64,000 bases of DNA from Eudorina sp. 2006-703-Eu-15. Its lineage: Eukaryota > Chlorophyta > Chlorophyceae > Chlamydomonadales > Volvocaceae. This document shows, piece after piece, positions 10,121 to 24,900 of this stretch. A model generated the notes under the pieces. It saw nothing but the letters and a program-made list of their open reading frames with translations, ran no database searches and was not told the origin of the DNA. Made by a program: the position numbers and the translations under genes. The stretch lies in contig BDSI01000037.1 of NCBI GenBank assembly GCA_003117195.1, positions 257,501-321,500 on the forward strand, given 5' to 3'. Within the stretch, counting starts at the first letter, position 1, and every line of letters starts with the position of its first letter.

Positions 10121-13100
10121 TTGCGGGCTCCCTAGCGTGGCACTTTGTCAGCCGGCCATCTGGCATGCATAGCTAGGGTATGTATCCGGGCGGCTGTGGC
10201 CTGCTGCTGCCAGCTGGGTGCGGGCGGGCGGCGGGCTCGGACGGAAAGGAAGGTGTGTCCGGGGGGACGGAGCGAAGGTGTGTCTGGGGGGACGGAAGGT
10301 TTGACTTCTTGCAAAAACTGCTCGACAAATAAATCATTCTGATCGAGCGGCGGAGTATGTAGGGGGCGGTCTCGCTTGCCCGCCGGCGGCCAATCAAGCA
10401 CGCAAGCAAGTAGTTTTTAGCTTTAGCTTTTTTGTGTGTGCGTGCGTGCGTGAGTGGAGCATGCATGGCTGGGTTCTCGCTTATTATTACTTTGAAGGTA
10501 GGCGGAACTTTGTTGCGGCGAACCAAAATTGGATGCTGGTTGGTGCGTGCGGTGCGTGCGGGCTATTCATGCGTGCGTGCCTGCTTATTACTGCGTGCTG
10601 CGTCAGTGGCTTGACTACTTAATCGATGTGCACGCGAAACGAAGGGGTGCGTGCTTCATTCGATCGATCGATCTCGCGATTGCTGTCTGTCGGTGCTCTT
10701 GCTGTTGTATGTCTGCGCGGCTTACTTTACGTACATTTTGTACGTATGTCTGTGGATGGCTGGGATATAAACTGTTGCTTGGCTACCGAGCGACCCGCTC
10801 CGTAGCTCGCTAGAGCCCATCCTCGCTCGGCCCAGCTGGGCAAACTTGCTTGTGATGCATGACCACCCAGCTAGCTACGTACTACGCACCGAACCATGCA
10901 AATAAACCTACATACGTACGTACGTACGAACGTACCTTGCTTTATTTAGGGCTACTTGAGTAACATACCCCGCCGGCGCCGTACCTGGTACATACGTACG
11001 GTACACACGCGTGGCCAACGGTCTCTCTATCTATCGGATGGACGGAGCGAGGTGCTCTCGCCAGCTTGCTTGCTTAGCAACTAGCTAGATGTGCGTACAG
11101 CAACCTGCGTGCTGTTTATTTTCTGGTCTTGCATATGCGTACACTTAACTACCGCTGCAGGACGACGGATGCCGGAGGATAGATCGATGGATGCGTGAAA
11201 AGAGCAAAGTACATACGTATCTGCTGAGCTTGCGTATGGGCTTATGCGGGTTAATGGCTGGCTGCATGCGTGGGCGGGGTAGGTGGATGGTGTGGGTGGC
11301 GACAGCATTCAAGTGGGTGTATGTATGCCGCGTCGGTGCGGGCCGCCGCCGCCGCCGCCGTGTCATCGATTTTCGCTCCTGTGCGGACGGACGGACGGAC
11401 GGAGCAGTGCGTGTGCGCGGTCGTTTCGTTTTACTTCGAAACGAAGCGCTATATATGGAGCTTTCGGTGCTCTATCTGTTTCTATTCATCTATTTGGCTG
11501 CCTGTCTGTCTCTTCTCGCTGCTGGCTGGATGGGTGCGTGTCTTTCCGTGGATCGGTTCGTTCCTTGCTTAAGCAAGCATGCTTGCTTGCTTGTGCGTGG
11601 CGTTGCTTGAATGTGCGCGCGGCGGTGGCTGGAGGTAGGAAGCCGACGGTAGGTAGCGGTTAGCTGCATGCCGGGTGCGTGGATTAGTTACTGCATGCTT
11701 GCTTGGCCGCCGCCCGGGTTTATTTGTCGCTTGTGGTATGCACGTAACTAGCTCGCTGCTGCCAAGCTGCGTGTGCGCGATCGATCTAAGTATCTATCTT
11801 GGCAACCCTTCGTTGGCGATCGCGCGGCTGCTCGGCTGCTGCGATCAACTTCTAGCTAGCTTAGCTAGCTATTTGCTTGCCTGTTTATTTGCTTGGCGTT
11901 TTGGCGTTCGGACAAACTCGCTCACGCAAACCGACCGACGTACGTTATGGTGCAACCTACCGAGCGTGCTGTTCCTAATCCGTATGAATGCGGCACGTGG
12001 GCACGTACGCAGACTGACGTACGGATGAATTTATACTACACCAAAGAGCAGGAGGTGCGTGGAAGCAAGCAAGCAAGCGAGCGAGGTGGTGATTGGGTGC
12101 GTGGACCCGCGTGGCTTAACGATGCACGTACGCTTGCCTGGATCGATATCCGGGGCTGCTGCTGCTTTTTCGGCGTGCATGTGATGCATGGAAGCATGTA
12201 TGCCGCGCGCGCTCCCCGCTTGCGCAACCACACGCACGCACGCATTGCACACCCGGCATTTGCGTGATGCTGCTGTACGCACGCAGCAAGGCGATCGAAT
12301 ACTTATTACATTCATGCCGCTTAAACTCCGACTGGCGACTGCTATGCTGCTTGTATGTGCCGCCGATGCTGCTGGCTGGATGGTGTACTTGGGGCTGCGT
12401 GTATGTGTACGTGCCTGCGGTGGAACCAATCGTACTTTCGCAGCCATACATTATTGCTCGTGCATACATACATATGTACGTATGCCGATCAATGTGCGGC
12501 GGATCGCGCGCTCGGATCGGGCCGTACAGGCATGGCATGCATCGATGCGCATGCCGTGTATGTGTGCCTGGATGCTGGATGCGTATATGCGGCTGGCTGG
12601 GTGGATGGATGGGTGGATGGATGGGTGGCTGGGCACGTGTGTGAGTGCGCGCGTGTGTACGCGCGCGCATGTATGTTTGTGTGTATGTGTGTGTGTGTGT
12701 GTTACATCGCTGACCGGGCCTGCTGGCACTGGCCAAGGGCTGCCAACCCAGCAGCCGTAAAGGAAAGACCGCACTCTCCTCCCTTTGCGGGGGACGGAGA
12801 TAGAAGTGCGTGAGGGGTCACAACTCCCCTTGCTCGATCGACCTAGAGCACTCGCTCGCGCGTCCTGAAAGGCACGTACGGCAGCAGAGGCTCTACGGAA
12901 TAGGGCCTCAGCCATGCCCTCTCGTCTCCGACGACTGGGCCTGCCTGCCTCGCTCGTGCAGCTGCCTGCGTGCCCTCGGTCGCTCCCCCAAGCAAATCCT
13001 TGCAGCACCTGCTTCTTGCTTCCCCTCGCTCCGGGGATTCCCGCCAATCGTAAAACTGGGCGACGTAGCCCGCGGTTCAACCTCATCAAAGCAAGTCGTC

Positions 13101-13264
13101 CTTGCAGCACCCGGGGCGCGTTCCTACCTTAACAGCTCGCTCGGATATGTGCCCCTGTCAGTGCAAAAATCCGTGTGTGTGCACGTGCGTGGCGCGTGTG
13201 CGAGCGAGACAAACATCCATACTTATCGGCTCTCACGCCCGCTCGGCATTATTATTACGTAGTG

Positions 13265-13730
13265 GGATGGATGGATGGATGGATGGATGGATGGATGGAT
13301 GGATGGATGGATGGATGGATGGATGGATGGATGGATGGATGGATGGATGGATGGATGGATGGATGGATGGATGGATGGATGGATGGATGGATGGATGGAT
13401 GGATGGATGGATGGATGGATGGATGGATGGATGGATGGATGGATGGATGGATGGATGGATGGATGGATGGATGGATGGATGGATGGATGATGGATGGATG
13501 GATGGATGGATGGATGGATGGATGGATGGATGGATGATGGATGGATGGATGGATGGATGGATGGATGGATGGATGGATGGATGGATGGATGGATGGATGG
13601 ATGGATGGATGGATGGATGGATGGATGGATGGATGGGATGGATGGATGGATGGATGGATGGATGGATGGATGGATGGATGGATGGATGGATGGATGGATG
13701 GATGGATGGATGGATGGATGGATGGATGGG
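13265..13730. repeat. (GGAT)n satellite, 466 bp
   Basis: About 116 tandem GGAT units with only three length slips (near 13489, 13535 and 13634). A 4-nt unit in a 3-nt code gives a 12-nt, four-residue cycle (Trp-Met-Asp-Gly), so all three forward frames stay open. This explains long artificial open frames here. Confidence 0.97.
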
Positions 13731-16700
13731 TGCGTGGATGGGTATGATTGCTTGCTTCGGGTGTGTGGTGGTGTGGGCTGGTTCGATATGACCTATCTAG
13801 CTAGATGGAGCGGGGTCGGTTCGCTCGTCGTCCGTCGGCGGATGTGAACCTCGGTCGCTGAGGCATCGCATGGGCCGCCGCGACGACGTCATACATTACT
13901 ACTTGCTTACTTATTATTACTTGCTTTACGAGCGAGCGCGTCGGTACTTGACGCCCTAGCTATCTACCTGCTGCGACATGTATGTGCTGCCTCACCCGCC
14001 CATCACGCACGCACGCACGCACGGGCTATATATCACTGTATGTTTCATGGATCATACATGCAGATTGATTGCGCCCTAGCTTTCTACCTGTTACGTTGAT
14101 AGTAAGTTCTATCTATCTGCAAACAAAGGTGTTCATCATTATTGCTTGCTTCGTTGCGTGCCTCGGCGCGGCGACGGAGCAATCTATCGCTGGAGGATCT
14201 ATCCATCGCGCGTACGTAATGGATGGTGGATGCTGTCGGTGGTGTAGTCGTGCGTGCGTTGCACGCATACATGAAGGCTTGCCTGTTATTATTTATAATA
14301 ATGCAAGGGATGGGCGGCACGCAGCCGAGCGAGGGTAGGTGCGTGTGGTTGCGTGACGCGCGCGGCGGGCGGGCGGGTAGGTACGTACCCGCTGCTGATC
14401 AATAAATAAAGCGGCCGGCGGCGGTGCCCCCGCGCGTGGGCTTGCTTGGCTGGGTAGCGTACATACGTTATGCAGCTCGATAGTGTTTGTCTAGCGCAGC
14501 AGCTAAGATGGCAGTGTTCGCTTTGGATCTTCTCCATCCGGCGCCACGTACGCCAGGCAGGGAGCAGGCGTACGTCAATACTACTAGCTAGTCCTGCAAC
14601 TAACTGGCGTCGATCGCTCGATCAGTCTATCTTGCGCGCGCGCGTCGTCGTGTTTGCATGGGTGGATGGGAGCGTACGTCGTTGGCGCGCGGAAATGTCC
14701 AGCTATCGGCCGGCCCTCGCCATCGCCATTGCCTGCCTTGCATCGTCGCGCGCGCCGCTGCTTTCATGCGCTCCATCCGTCCATCCATACCATCCATCCA
14801 TGCATTGCGGCGGGATGGACGCTTCGTTTATTTCTTGATGCACAGCCTGCTGCTGCTCGTGCGCGTGTGCTGCATGCAGGTCGGGCGGCGGGCCGGGTTG
14901 CTTTGCTAATTGCACACACGAAACCTGGGCGGACTTGCTTGCTTGCTTCCTTCTCGCTAAACACGCACAACGAAAACATGCGTACGTGTATGCGGGCCGG
15001 GTAGATAGGTCGCTCGTACATGCCGCCACCGGCTGGCTTGCTTTCGCCGACCAGCTGCCGTCGGTCCCTCGCTCGCTAGCTCGCTCTACGTCCGTGCTCT
15101 ATCTACGTGCGTCGTCCGTGCACACGCACTTGTTATCTTTCTGCATAATACGTACCTACCCTAATCGTGAGGGCGGACGCATGCATGGATGCATGGATGG
15201 ATGAATCGATGGATGGATATGCACCGGTTGCTTGGCAGCTTGGCACGCGCGCGGCGGCGTCGAGAGTCATCATACATCGAGAGTTTATTTTGGCCTGCGC
15301 TGCTGCAGGCCATCCACGCAACGCCCGTCTGTCTGTCCGTCCGTCCGTCCGCCGCGCGTCCCATCCGTCCGTCCCTGTTCTTCACGTAATTGGCTGGTTA
15401 CGTAGTTGATTGCGCGGTTATATATTGTGTTATATTTTACGTATATTTCCGCACGGGCCCGGCCTACATACTCTCCCTCAGGTTTATTTCCGCGACGCAG
15501 TGATGTATGTCGGATGGATCAGGATGGATGGATTTGATGGACCCACCCGCATACGTACGCACAATCAATGCATGCGCCGCATGTATGCGCGTGCAGACGT
15601 ACCGTGCGGGCACGTACCTGCCACGCAAGTTTAATGTATGTCAGATGCGTGCGTGCGCGGGGTGCTTGATGATCGATTATTGCTTGCTTGTGTGGGCTTG
15701 CTTGCTCGCGTGCTGCATGCTGCGGGTGTGCACTTCTGAACGATCGAATACCCTCGTGCTGTCGGGGGTTGCTTGCACGCCAATCTAGTTGTTTTGTTTT
15801 ATATACGTTATTCACCATGTCGCTGCTTTTCGTGCGTATGTATGCGCGTCGGCCGGTGGGTACGTAAAGACAGTGGGTAGATACATAGGAACGGCGGGTA
15901 CATCGCGCCTACCTACATACCTGGGGATCGATCGATCGATCGCTCGGCGGCGCGGCTTATGAGGTCTGCGCGTGCAGCAGCAGTTGCCTTCGTTCGAATG
16001 TGCTAGCTGTCGTCTGCTGTTGCGCGTGGTCGGTGGAAGATACGCCAAAAAAACACGCACTTGCTTGCTTGCCTTGCTTGCTCTATACAATATCTTCGCA
16101 CGCGCGTCTGCGGCTCATCACCAGCCAGCAGCTCCGCGCGCAGGTTGCGTACGGAATTATATAAACCGCCCTGCGCTGATAGACACGTAGATGCGTGGGT
16201 CTTCGCTCGGGAGCTGCATGCGGCGGGTCACTTGCTTGCTGGCCGCTTGATTGCACTAGCTAGGGTACGTAAGGGTATGTAAGGTATGTGCGTGGGGGCG
16301 GGGCCGGCTGCTGGCTAGCTAGCAACTGCCGTTTCATCAGAAATATAGCTAGACGTGCGTGCTCGCAGGGCGGCCGCGCGCACGCAATGTATGTATGGGG
16401 CGTTTGAAGGTGCGCATGCGTGCATACATACGCGCGTGTGTTCTTACTTGCAGTAGTCTTATCTTGCCAGCAGCAGTACGTACTGAATCGTCTCAGCTAC
16501 CTGATCCGTCCGTCCGTCCGTCGCGCGCTCGACTAGCTACATACGTAGTAGTTACTGTTTGATGACTTACTTAAAACTTGCCATATATGGGTGTTTTTGT
16601 GCAACAGCGAGCGAGCCTGCTCCGTCCTGCCGTTTTGCGTTGCGACGGAAGGTTTCGCCTGGGGCGGGTGGCCGATGTAGGTGTCGGTGGATGGCTGATG

Positions 16701-18951
16701 ATGCTGTATGTATGTAGGGCGCTGGTGAGGAAGAAGACCTCCGGCCGTGTGTTGATGTATCTGGGCAAATATCGTATTTTCCAGGAGGCGGGGTGGATCT
16801 ATCTGTCATCACGTGCAAGCTTGCGAAGGTTCCGCACGAACTTGATTATTAATGTCGTACCTTCACTGCAGTAATGGTCGCCGTACGTAGTCGGCCCGTT
16901 GGTCGGTTGCCTACCTGGTGATGTGGTGTGATGTCACGCATGTGTATGTGTCATGCCATACCTCTGTGTATGTGCGTGATGTGTAAATGCCGGCGGTGAC
17001 AAACGAGACGAGCAAGGCCGCCGCGCGCGCCGCCGCCTCACCTGCTCGCTCGCTGGCCCGCGGTCGCTGTCTTCTATCTGTTGTTCCCCGCGTGCGTGCG
17101 TGCGTGGCCCTGATGGATATGGTAGCTAGGTGTTTCCTCAGCTTTGCGTTGTCCCTGGTGACGCACGACTGCAGACGGATAGATAGATAGATACGTAGCT
17201 AGGTAGGTCGACTCTGTAAGACGCAAAGGCTTATTACCGCGCGGATGATTGGGAACTACGTATATCCCCATTGGGTAGTTTCTCTCTACATATTCGTTGT
17301 GAGCGTCTGTACGTACGGCGCTTTGCCGTACCGGCTAATAACACGCGAGAGCGGCAGCAGACCTCGCTGTATGTGCACCCACCCACCCACCGATGCACGC
17401 GCACACACACGCACAAACCCAAACATGTTGCAAATAAGTACGAATCAGCAATTCCTATCTACCTATGTACTCTGCACTTCCTAGCTAGCTAGCTATGTGC
17501 GCTGCCCGTTGGCCTTGATTGCTGGCCTGCTGCGATGCGTGCCGCCAGCCACACGCGTTCGTTCGCGTCTGGAGCGAGACTGCTGCAGGGTGGGTCGCTC
17601 GCTCAGGGCGGGATGTTCAGTTTGGGGATAGATCCAGTGATGTGCGCGTGCGTAGCTAGGATGGAGCGAGCGGCGCACATACAGCCGCACACTCAAGCAA
17701 CTCACGTGCGTGGGCCCCCTCGCAAACACGATCGATTTGCCTGGCTGGTTACATGGGAACGAAAGATCTAACAAGCAATCGAGGGACGGACGGAATGGGC
17801 GATTTGTGCGAGCTTGCAGCAGCGGTGTACGTACATACTTAAGTCATGCATGACGTACGTGGCTGGCTGGGTTGCGCATCCGTCCCGCGCGCGTGGTCAG
17901 CGAGCGTTTGTCTTGTCGTATCCATCCATCCACTCATCGACCCATCTATCAGTCCACCCGGTGACGGATCGATCCAGCTGCTGCTGTGAAATCATCATCA
18001 GTCGACGTGCGTGGAAGCCACGGGTAATGCATGATGACTACCAGAATTTGACACGTGTGCCGCGACCGAGGTTGATGTGTGGTAACGCACGCACGATCGA
18101 GTACACACCGACTGCGCTGTTCACTTCGCGCCCAGGCGCAATCTTCTTGCACCTACCGGGCGCCTGCTCAGGCTCGCCTGATCCTGCACTACGGGAAGCG
18201 CAGGGACGCACGTGCGTGCATGCACATGCCTGCAGTACGTCCCCTTTCTTACGTAGGTACTATGACTCATCTATCTTTTGCCCGCGCGATCTGTTTAGGC
18301 CCTATCGATCGGCCCTGTGGTTATTACCCTCTCGGAGGAAAATGAGACATGTTCAGTGTTCTTAGGATAGATTTCATCCCTTGGCTGCACAAGTAGGCAT
18401 GTTGTGATGCATTGCGTGTGTTTGTGGGCGGAAGTGTGGGTGCCGTCTTGCCTTCCGTCCCGCAGCAGTACATTAGTTACTAAAACCCGGCATACCGTTG
18501 TCTGTGCGTCTATTGTCATTGCACGTGTGATAAGGGGCTTTCGTTATGTGCCGTTGATTTGCTTAAGTACGCCGCGCGGTGGGTAACAAGTCGATCAACG
18601 CGCAACGTGCATTTATCACGGTCATCGGCGCGCCATTTGTATGACGGTTTCAAGATTTTTGATTTTGCACAAACATGCTGTGTGGACGCCTGCAGCAAGA
18701 TGAAATGTAAACATAGGCCGTGTACGGAGCACCTCGTCTTCGCGCAAGCAGAGGTGATCCATCTGCAAATATATTTGGGTTCCATAATAGATGGTCTGAC
18801 GACGGTAAAAGACGATTACTTATGCCGACTGTATGACAAACCTGTTACAAGACATGTGATGAAATGGGCTGCAGAAGCCGAGATAATATTCCATATGGAT
18901 CAATTGCTTCCAACATAAACCCATGTCCACACGTTTGAGCACAAGAAGTCC

Positions 18952-21900
18952 ATGGCGACCCTTGACGCAGAGCTCCTTCAGTTGCGGTCGGCACTAAATG
19001 AGAAGGATCTCGAACTCATTGAACTGCGGGAGCAACATGTGCAGCTGGTGGTGGGTGCTGGAAATGGCTGTCAGTGACTGTCACAGCACACCTGGTCAAC
19101 GATGTTTCCGACTCGATAACAGGCTCGGACTCATGAAGCTCGGAACAATTGGGAAGCGGCAATTGCCTCCAAAGACCGAGCAATCCTGCAGTTGGAGGAG
19201 GCTTTGGCGTCCAGGCAACGAGCCATTGAACAGCTGGTCGAAGCCACAACGCATACAGCCGAGGTTGACCTCCTGCTACAAGACAAAACAGCTCAGGTAC
19301 ACGAAGATTAGGACACTGACCTCCTGACATGTACCCGTAAGGCGTAGGCGAGGCCGTCCACAACAGGCAGGCCGCCCACGCGACCAGGCCCAGGCGGCCC
19401 ACGCGACCATAGGTAGCCGTGCTGCTCGGTGCTTACCCCGCCCGTGCCCCAGACGAACCATCATCCGCGCCTCGCCTATCATTCAGCGAAAAGCGTTGGC
19501 ACGCATGTCAACCCCGCGTTTTTAAAGCACTTTCCCCCATTGCTGGCGCTGGCCTGCCCGCCGCTGTTCAGGTGACCGCGCTGGAAAAGGTCTTGGGGGA
19601 CGCTCGCTCTAAGATCAGCACCCTCAAAGCAACAGTCGCGGACCTAAAGCGACAGGTTGACGTGGCAAATGATCAGCTGCAGGCGCGCACGCAGGATGAC
19701 ATGCGTGTGGAGCAGCTCCGCAGACAGCTGACAGCTGCATTCCAAGGTACGGATGGGGTTGGCTTGGCGACGGCCCCGGGGCTGGCGTGTAACAGGGTTC
19801 ATCAGGTGGCGGCTCATCCTACGACCCAGAGGTACCTTACACTGGGGATGACCTAACAGTCCACCAAGGCACTCAACCCGAACTTGGACGACGTGGTGTG
19901 CGTTGTGCTGGTTGCTCCACACGTTGGTCTTAGACCTCCCATCCGCCGCACTCGTCGCCTGGGCACCCCTCCCCACCTTTCCCTTTCCCCGCAAGCAGAG
20001 GAGCTGCGCATGTCGCAGCAACGCGGTGACATGCAGGAGGAGCTCGCGCGTGGCCTGGCCGCTGACGTGCAGCGGCTAAGAGACCTGCTGGCGCAGCGCG
20101 AGCAGGATGTGAGGGCGCTGACCGACCAGCAGGCGCGCACCAAGCTGCAGGTGGGCGTCACCCCATGCCCCGGCGTGTGCCACCACGTGTTCACATTGCC
20201 ATGCGCGGCTTCGTCATTTCATGCGTGCCTGGGTGGCTAGTTCGACAGCTGTGGCCCAGTATGCGCTCCAGCGGACGATGGTGAGTGTCGCGTTGAGGTG
20301 ACACACGTGAACCGTGGTTAGGAAGCACAGAGCCTCTTGGCCCTGGTTATGCACTTGAGCTGCCCGACCGACCGGACCCCGCCAGGTCCAGCGGCTTCAG
20401 CAAGAGCTCATGAAGCACAACGGCGGCGCCTCGCTAGAGGTCACGCGCGGGGCCAGCTTGCTGGAGACGGGCGGAGTGATGCCCTGGCCGGAAGACAGCG
20501 GCCCGGCGCCGCTGAGCGGCGCGCTCCAGGGCACGCTCGTAGCCGGTGCGCCGCGGCCGCAGCCGACATCGCAGTCGCCGCTCACCCCGGAGGACTCGGA
20601 CCTGGAACGCATGTACGCAGGTACCATTATCATTACAGCGCCGGAGGGCGAGGGTGCGCGTCAGTGGTGCGCTGTCGCTCGCTTGCCGCGATGGGGCTAC
20701 GATGCTGGGAGCCATGTCCTGGGGCTTAGCGCGAACCCAACCCAACCTGCAAGGGAGGTTCGTTTCAGGGACAAGATAGGGATTGTGGATGCAACCAACG
20801 GGGTTGTCAGGGCGGGGTGTGTCGAGGCCCGCGTGCTGCTGGTGGTAAAGCAGGTCGGCGTCGGCGTCCCCTGATTGGGCGTTCCAGAGCGGCTTACTCG
20901 GTGATCCAACCGCGATATGCCGCACTGCCCCTGGCTCCCTGTTCAGAGCTGGACGAGCTGCGCCGCCAGCGACAGACGCCTGGCCACAGGCGGGTCCCCT
21001 CGCAGCCCGGAGGAGCCCCAGCGTCGTCAGTTGCCGCGGCGTCACCGCCGAGGGTCACGATTGTCTCCCACCGGCAATCACAGTACCAGCAACTGCACCC
21101 GCCGCAAGGGCATCTGCGTTACCAGCCGCAGCTGTCGCCGCCGTCACCGCCGCCGCCAGCACCGCAGCCGCCGCCGCAGCAGCAGCAGCAGCCGCAACAG
21201 CCCTCGCAGCAGGCGCTTCTGGAGCAGCAGGCGCAGTTGCACGAGGCGGCCATGTCGGCGCTGCGGGTGCAGTTGGAGACGCTCAATCAGCAGTTGACCG
21301 CTGTAGCGGCGAAGCTGCAGGTGCGAGACGCCCAAGCCAAGAAGTACAAAGAGGCCGTCAAGGTCCTTAAGGTAGGGTACGTAAGGCACGGCGCATCCGC
21401 GCTGGCCGTGTGCGTCAGCCACGATCGGGCACTTGCATGTGTTTGATGCACAGAGACTCTTTGAGGCAGATGGGCGTGGAAGGAAATTCACTTCACGTAT
21501 CAGTGAGCTGCCCCCCCTCTACAATTCACTTATGAAGCATGCAGACAGCTGTATAGGGCGATCTCCTTGACGGGCAGCAGCGTCGCTTCCCCGCTGTGCA
21601 ACGCATGCCGGCAGGCGCAATTACTTGCCTCCGAAGGCGCGCTCTCGGACCGCCAATCGAAGATCATGGAGCTGCATCAGGAGCTCTCCGCCCTTAACCG
21701 CATGATAAAGGACTTGCCGCCGCCAGCGCCGTCCTCGCCGCGGCCACAGTTCGCCTTAGCAACTGCCTCAGCAGCAGCCGCAGCAGCTGCTGAAGCGTCG
21801 GCGGAGGAGGCGGCGGCAAGAGCTGCAGCTGAAGTAGCGTCTCTTACTGCGGACTTGGCCTCATTGAAGCAGCACCTTGCAGATAAGGACACGACGATTG

Positions 21901-24900
21901 CTGAGTTAAGAAAGCACGTGGCGGACCGGGAGGCGCTGCGGCTGGAGGCGATAGAGCGGGCCATGGACGCGGTGAGGCGAGCGGGCGCGGCAGAGGAGGC
22001 TGTGGCGCGCGCGGCGGATCAACTGCGAGACGGCATGGGTAAGGTCGCGACGCTGGAGGCGCAGCAGCACGCCGCCGCCCTGACCGCGGCGGAGGCGGCG
22101 CGCCTGACGTTGCAGCTTCGGGAGGCGCAAGAGAAGATCGCGGCGTTGGAGGCGCAGCAGCAGCAGGCGGCAGCGACGGCGGCGGCGGCCGCAACGGCTG
22201 CTGCAACGGCGGCCCAGCAGGCGGCGGCGCGTGTGGCAGAGGCGGAGGCAGCCCCAAAGTCAGTACTGGGGGGGGGCCGCAGCTAAAATGCAGTGCCCCA
22301 AGGCCTTGCAAGGGCCATTGATGCACGTGCTTGAAAAGGGTCGCTCCTACATTTGGGCTTTGGGTTCGACATGACAGCAGCGCGGCTTTAGTACCAGCCA
22401 TAGGGTCCTCGCGGTCAGATGCACTCAAAGAGTACACGTCACATCACGCACAAAAGGCAAGGCCTCTCGGCACATTTTGGTGTGTGCGCCTCATTTCCGC
22501 GGTGTGCAGGCGCATTGGCGACGCGGAGGCCCAGGCGCGCGACGCGGAGGCACGGCTGGCAGAGGCGCTCCGCCAAGCCGAGCAGGCCAAGGCACGCCAG
22601 CTGGAAGCGCAGAAGCGGGTGGAGGAGTCCGCCAGGTGCCAAATATGGGGGAGGGCAGGGATTGGGGTTTATAGTCAGTGGTCCGGCCCCTGGTCCCCAC
22701 ATCCCGCACGTGGACACCCAGGCAAAGGTTCCGCAAGGCTCAGGCCGGGCTTTCGCCCCTCGCCGTGCCTTTCGTTTCGGTTGTCCTGGCCTTATGATGC
22801 TCCCGTCTGCATGCCGTGCGCAGGCAACTGGCCGTGCTGGAGGCGCGGCTGGATGAGGCGGAACGAAAATTAGCTGAGTACCGGCGGGTGGTTGAGCGGG
22901 CGGAGCAGCGGGCCGACCGGGCGGAACGCGGCGCTCGTGAAGCGGAGGGGCAGGTGGCGGATGCAGAAAGGTGCGGGGAAGGGTGCCAACTGATCGACGC
23001 ATCCCGCGGAAAGTTTCGGGCCGGGGCCGCGATATGCTGTCCAGTTTGCAACAAGCCAACGGTAATTATGTCGGGTTCGGTAGCGGTGGTGTCCTTGATA
23101 GGCCGCACGGAGGCGGCGCGCGGCTCACCGACGATTGCAAGGGGCATACCTGGCTGCAGTCTGAAATGGTAGTCATGTGCGGACTGAGTAGACAGCCCTG
23201 GGAGGGTCTTCACGTGCGCTGGTTCCTACCTGTCCCTGTGTGCCCTCAACAATGTGCCAGGCGGGCAAGCCAGGCCGAGTCTTATGCTGCCACCCTGGAG
23301 CGGCGGCTGCGGGACACAGAGAGCAGGATTGCGGACGTGGAGCGGCACGCCAAGGACGTGGAGGCGCGCGGCTGTGAGATGGAGACACGCGTGAAAACGG
23401 CAGAGGTGCGCTTCGACACGCAACTCAAGGGTTTTGCAGCACGAGCCGTGCGATGCTGCAGCTGCAGCAGGCGGAGACCCCCAAGACCGCGTTGGCAACA
23501 CCAGTGGTATTGCGCGGCGCGGCGGGCAGGGAGCTCCGCCGAGAGCGTTTTAACGGTCAACCGTAATGCTTGTTTTCCTTGGCGCGAAAATGTCCCCGCG
23601 AAAGCAGGTAAGGGCTCAAGAGGCGGAGAAGCGCGGCCTCGACTGCGAAACTCGCCTGGCCGCCAGTGAACGCCGCGCCCGCGAGGCGGAGAGCCAGGCG
23701 GCGGAGCTGACGCACCGCTGGCGGGAGGCGGAGCGGCAGAAGCAGGAGGCGGAGGTACAGGCGAGGTCCGCGGAGGCGAGCGCAAAGCAGGTGCGGCACA
23801 GGTGGGTCCAAGCGCCCCGGGGGTGCGCAACTGGTGACGCGCCCGGGTGTCTGTACGTGGTGCCTTGAGCTGCCGGGTGTCCTCGAGGAAGCTTCGCCAA
23901 GGTTTTCGCCTTGCCTGCGACGCAGCAACAGCTTGCCTTTGCACCGAGAGCATGAGCCATACAGGTACCCCAAAGCCCGCTGGTGCGCTGGCCAAAGGTC
24001 ATGTATTGAGACACATGCTGGAATTTCCTGTTTCTGCCTCCAAACAAATTCGTGAAGGCGAAAGCCGACAAGGAGAGCGAAGTGCTGGCCGTCACGAGGT
24101 CGATGGAGGCGCGCCGGAACCAGGAGCAGCGGCAGATACAGGACCTGCAGGTGCGCCGTGTTGTGCAATCCACCAGTGGCCTGTCGACCGTTTTTAGACC
24201 TTTTGTGGACGCAGGCGCCCTGGCGCAGTCCGCGGGCGTTTGCGGGCGAAGTCCCTGATCCCGCACTACCCGAGCGTCCCGCAAGGGGGGCCGCCGCACA
24301 GCGGCGCTGCACGAGCAAGGGCCTCTGGCTTGGTCCCTGTTGTCCCTGTTGTCCTGACCCCTACTGGCCCCCGTGCCTGTCGTGACTTGTGTCCAGTCCA
24401 TGATCGAGCGGATGACGCGGTCCCGGGACAGCGCCGAGGCGCGCGTCCTGGAGCTCGAGACCTCCCTCCGAGCGGCGGAACGCTTGGTGGCGTCGTTGCA
24501 AGCGGGCGCCTCCGCCGACTCCGTGCGGTAAGTCCCACGTGGCGTGGCAGCGCGCAGCGCTGGGCGTCTTTGAATGAGCAGTCGGCCTCGTTTGCGACGC
24601 GTCAGGTTTGGTTTGTGTGAAGAGATGTTGCGCAGACAGAGAGGCGGCCTTGCACGTTGGGAAGACGTGCGTGCGAGCACACATGATGTGTGTGTGTGGT
24701 GATAGGTAATTAGGTAGGGTGTTCTGACCCACCCCGGTCGCGCACCGCGCGCACTCGCAGGCCCGTGTACGAGGAGCGGATACGCGCGCTGGAGGAGGGA
24801 CTGGGGAGCCGGGACCGAACACTGGCGCAGCTGCGGGATAGCCTGCTGCAGGCGGACGTCGAATACAAGAAGGTGCCGTAAGAAGGCTGTTGGGTGCACT

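Larger units (their letters stand above)
9689..18951. other. Gene-free 9-kb stretch made of tetranucleotide runs
   Basis: No convincing coding exon was found on either strand. The DNA is dominated by short runs of self-complementary or simple tetranucleotides: GCATGCAT, GTACGTAC, TAGCTAGC, CGATCGAT, CTTGCTTG, GCGTGCGT and TTATTATT. All open frames cross these runs. The final part (18.5-18.95 kb) is less repetitive and may hold the promoter and 5' UTR of the coiled-coil gene. An open frame at 18559-18918 could not be assigned to any family. Confidence 0.6.

Noticed and set aside
13102..13847. Open frames of Trp-Met-Asp-Gly repeats up to 229 codons
   Set aside because: Pure product of the GGAT satellite; three forward frames are equally open and there is no non-repeat domain.
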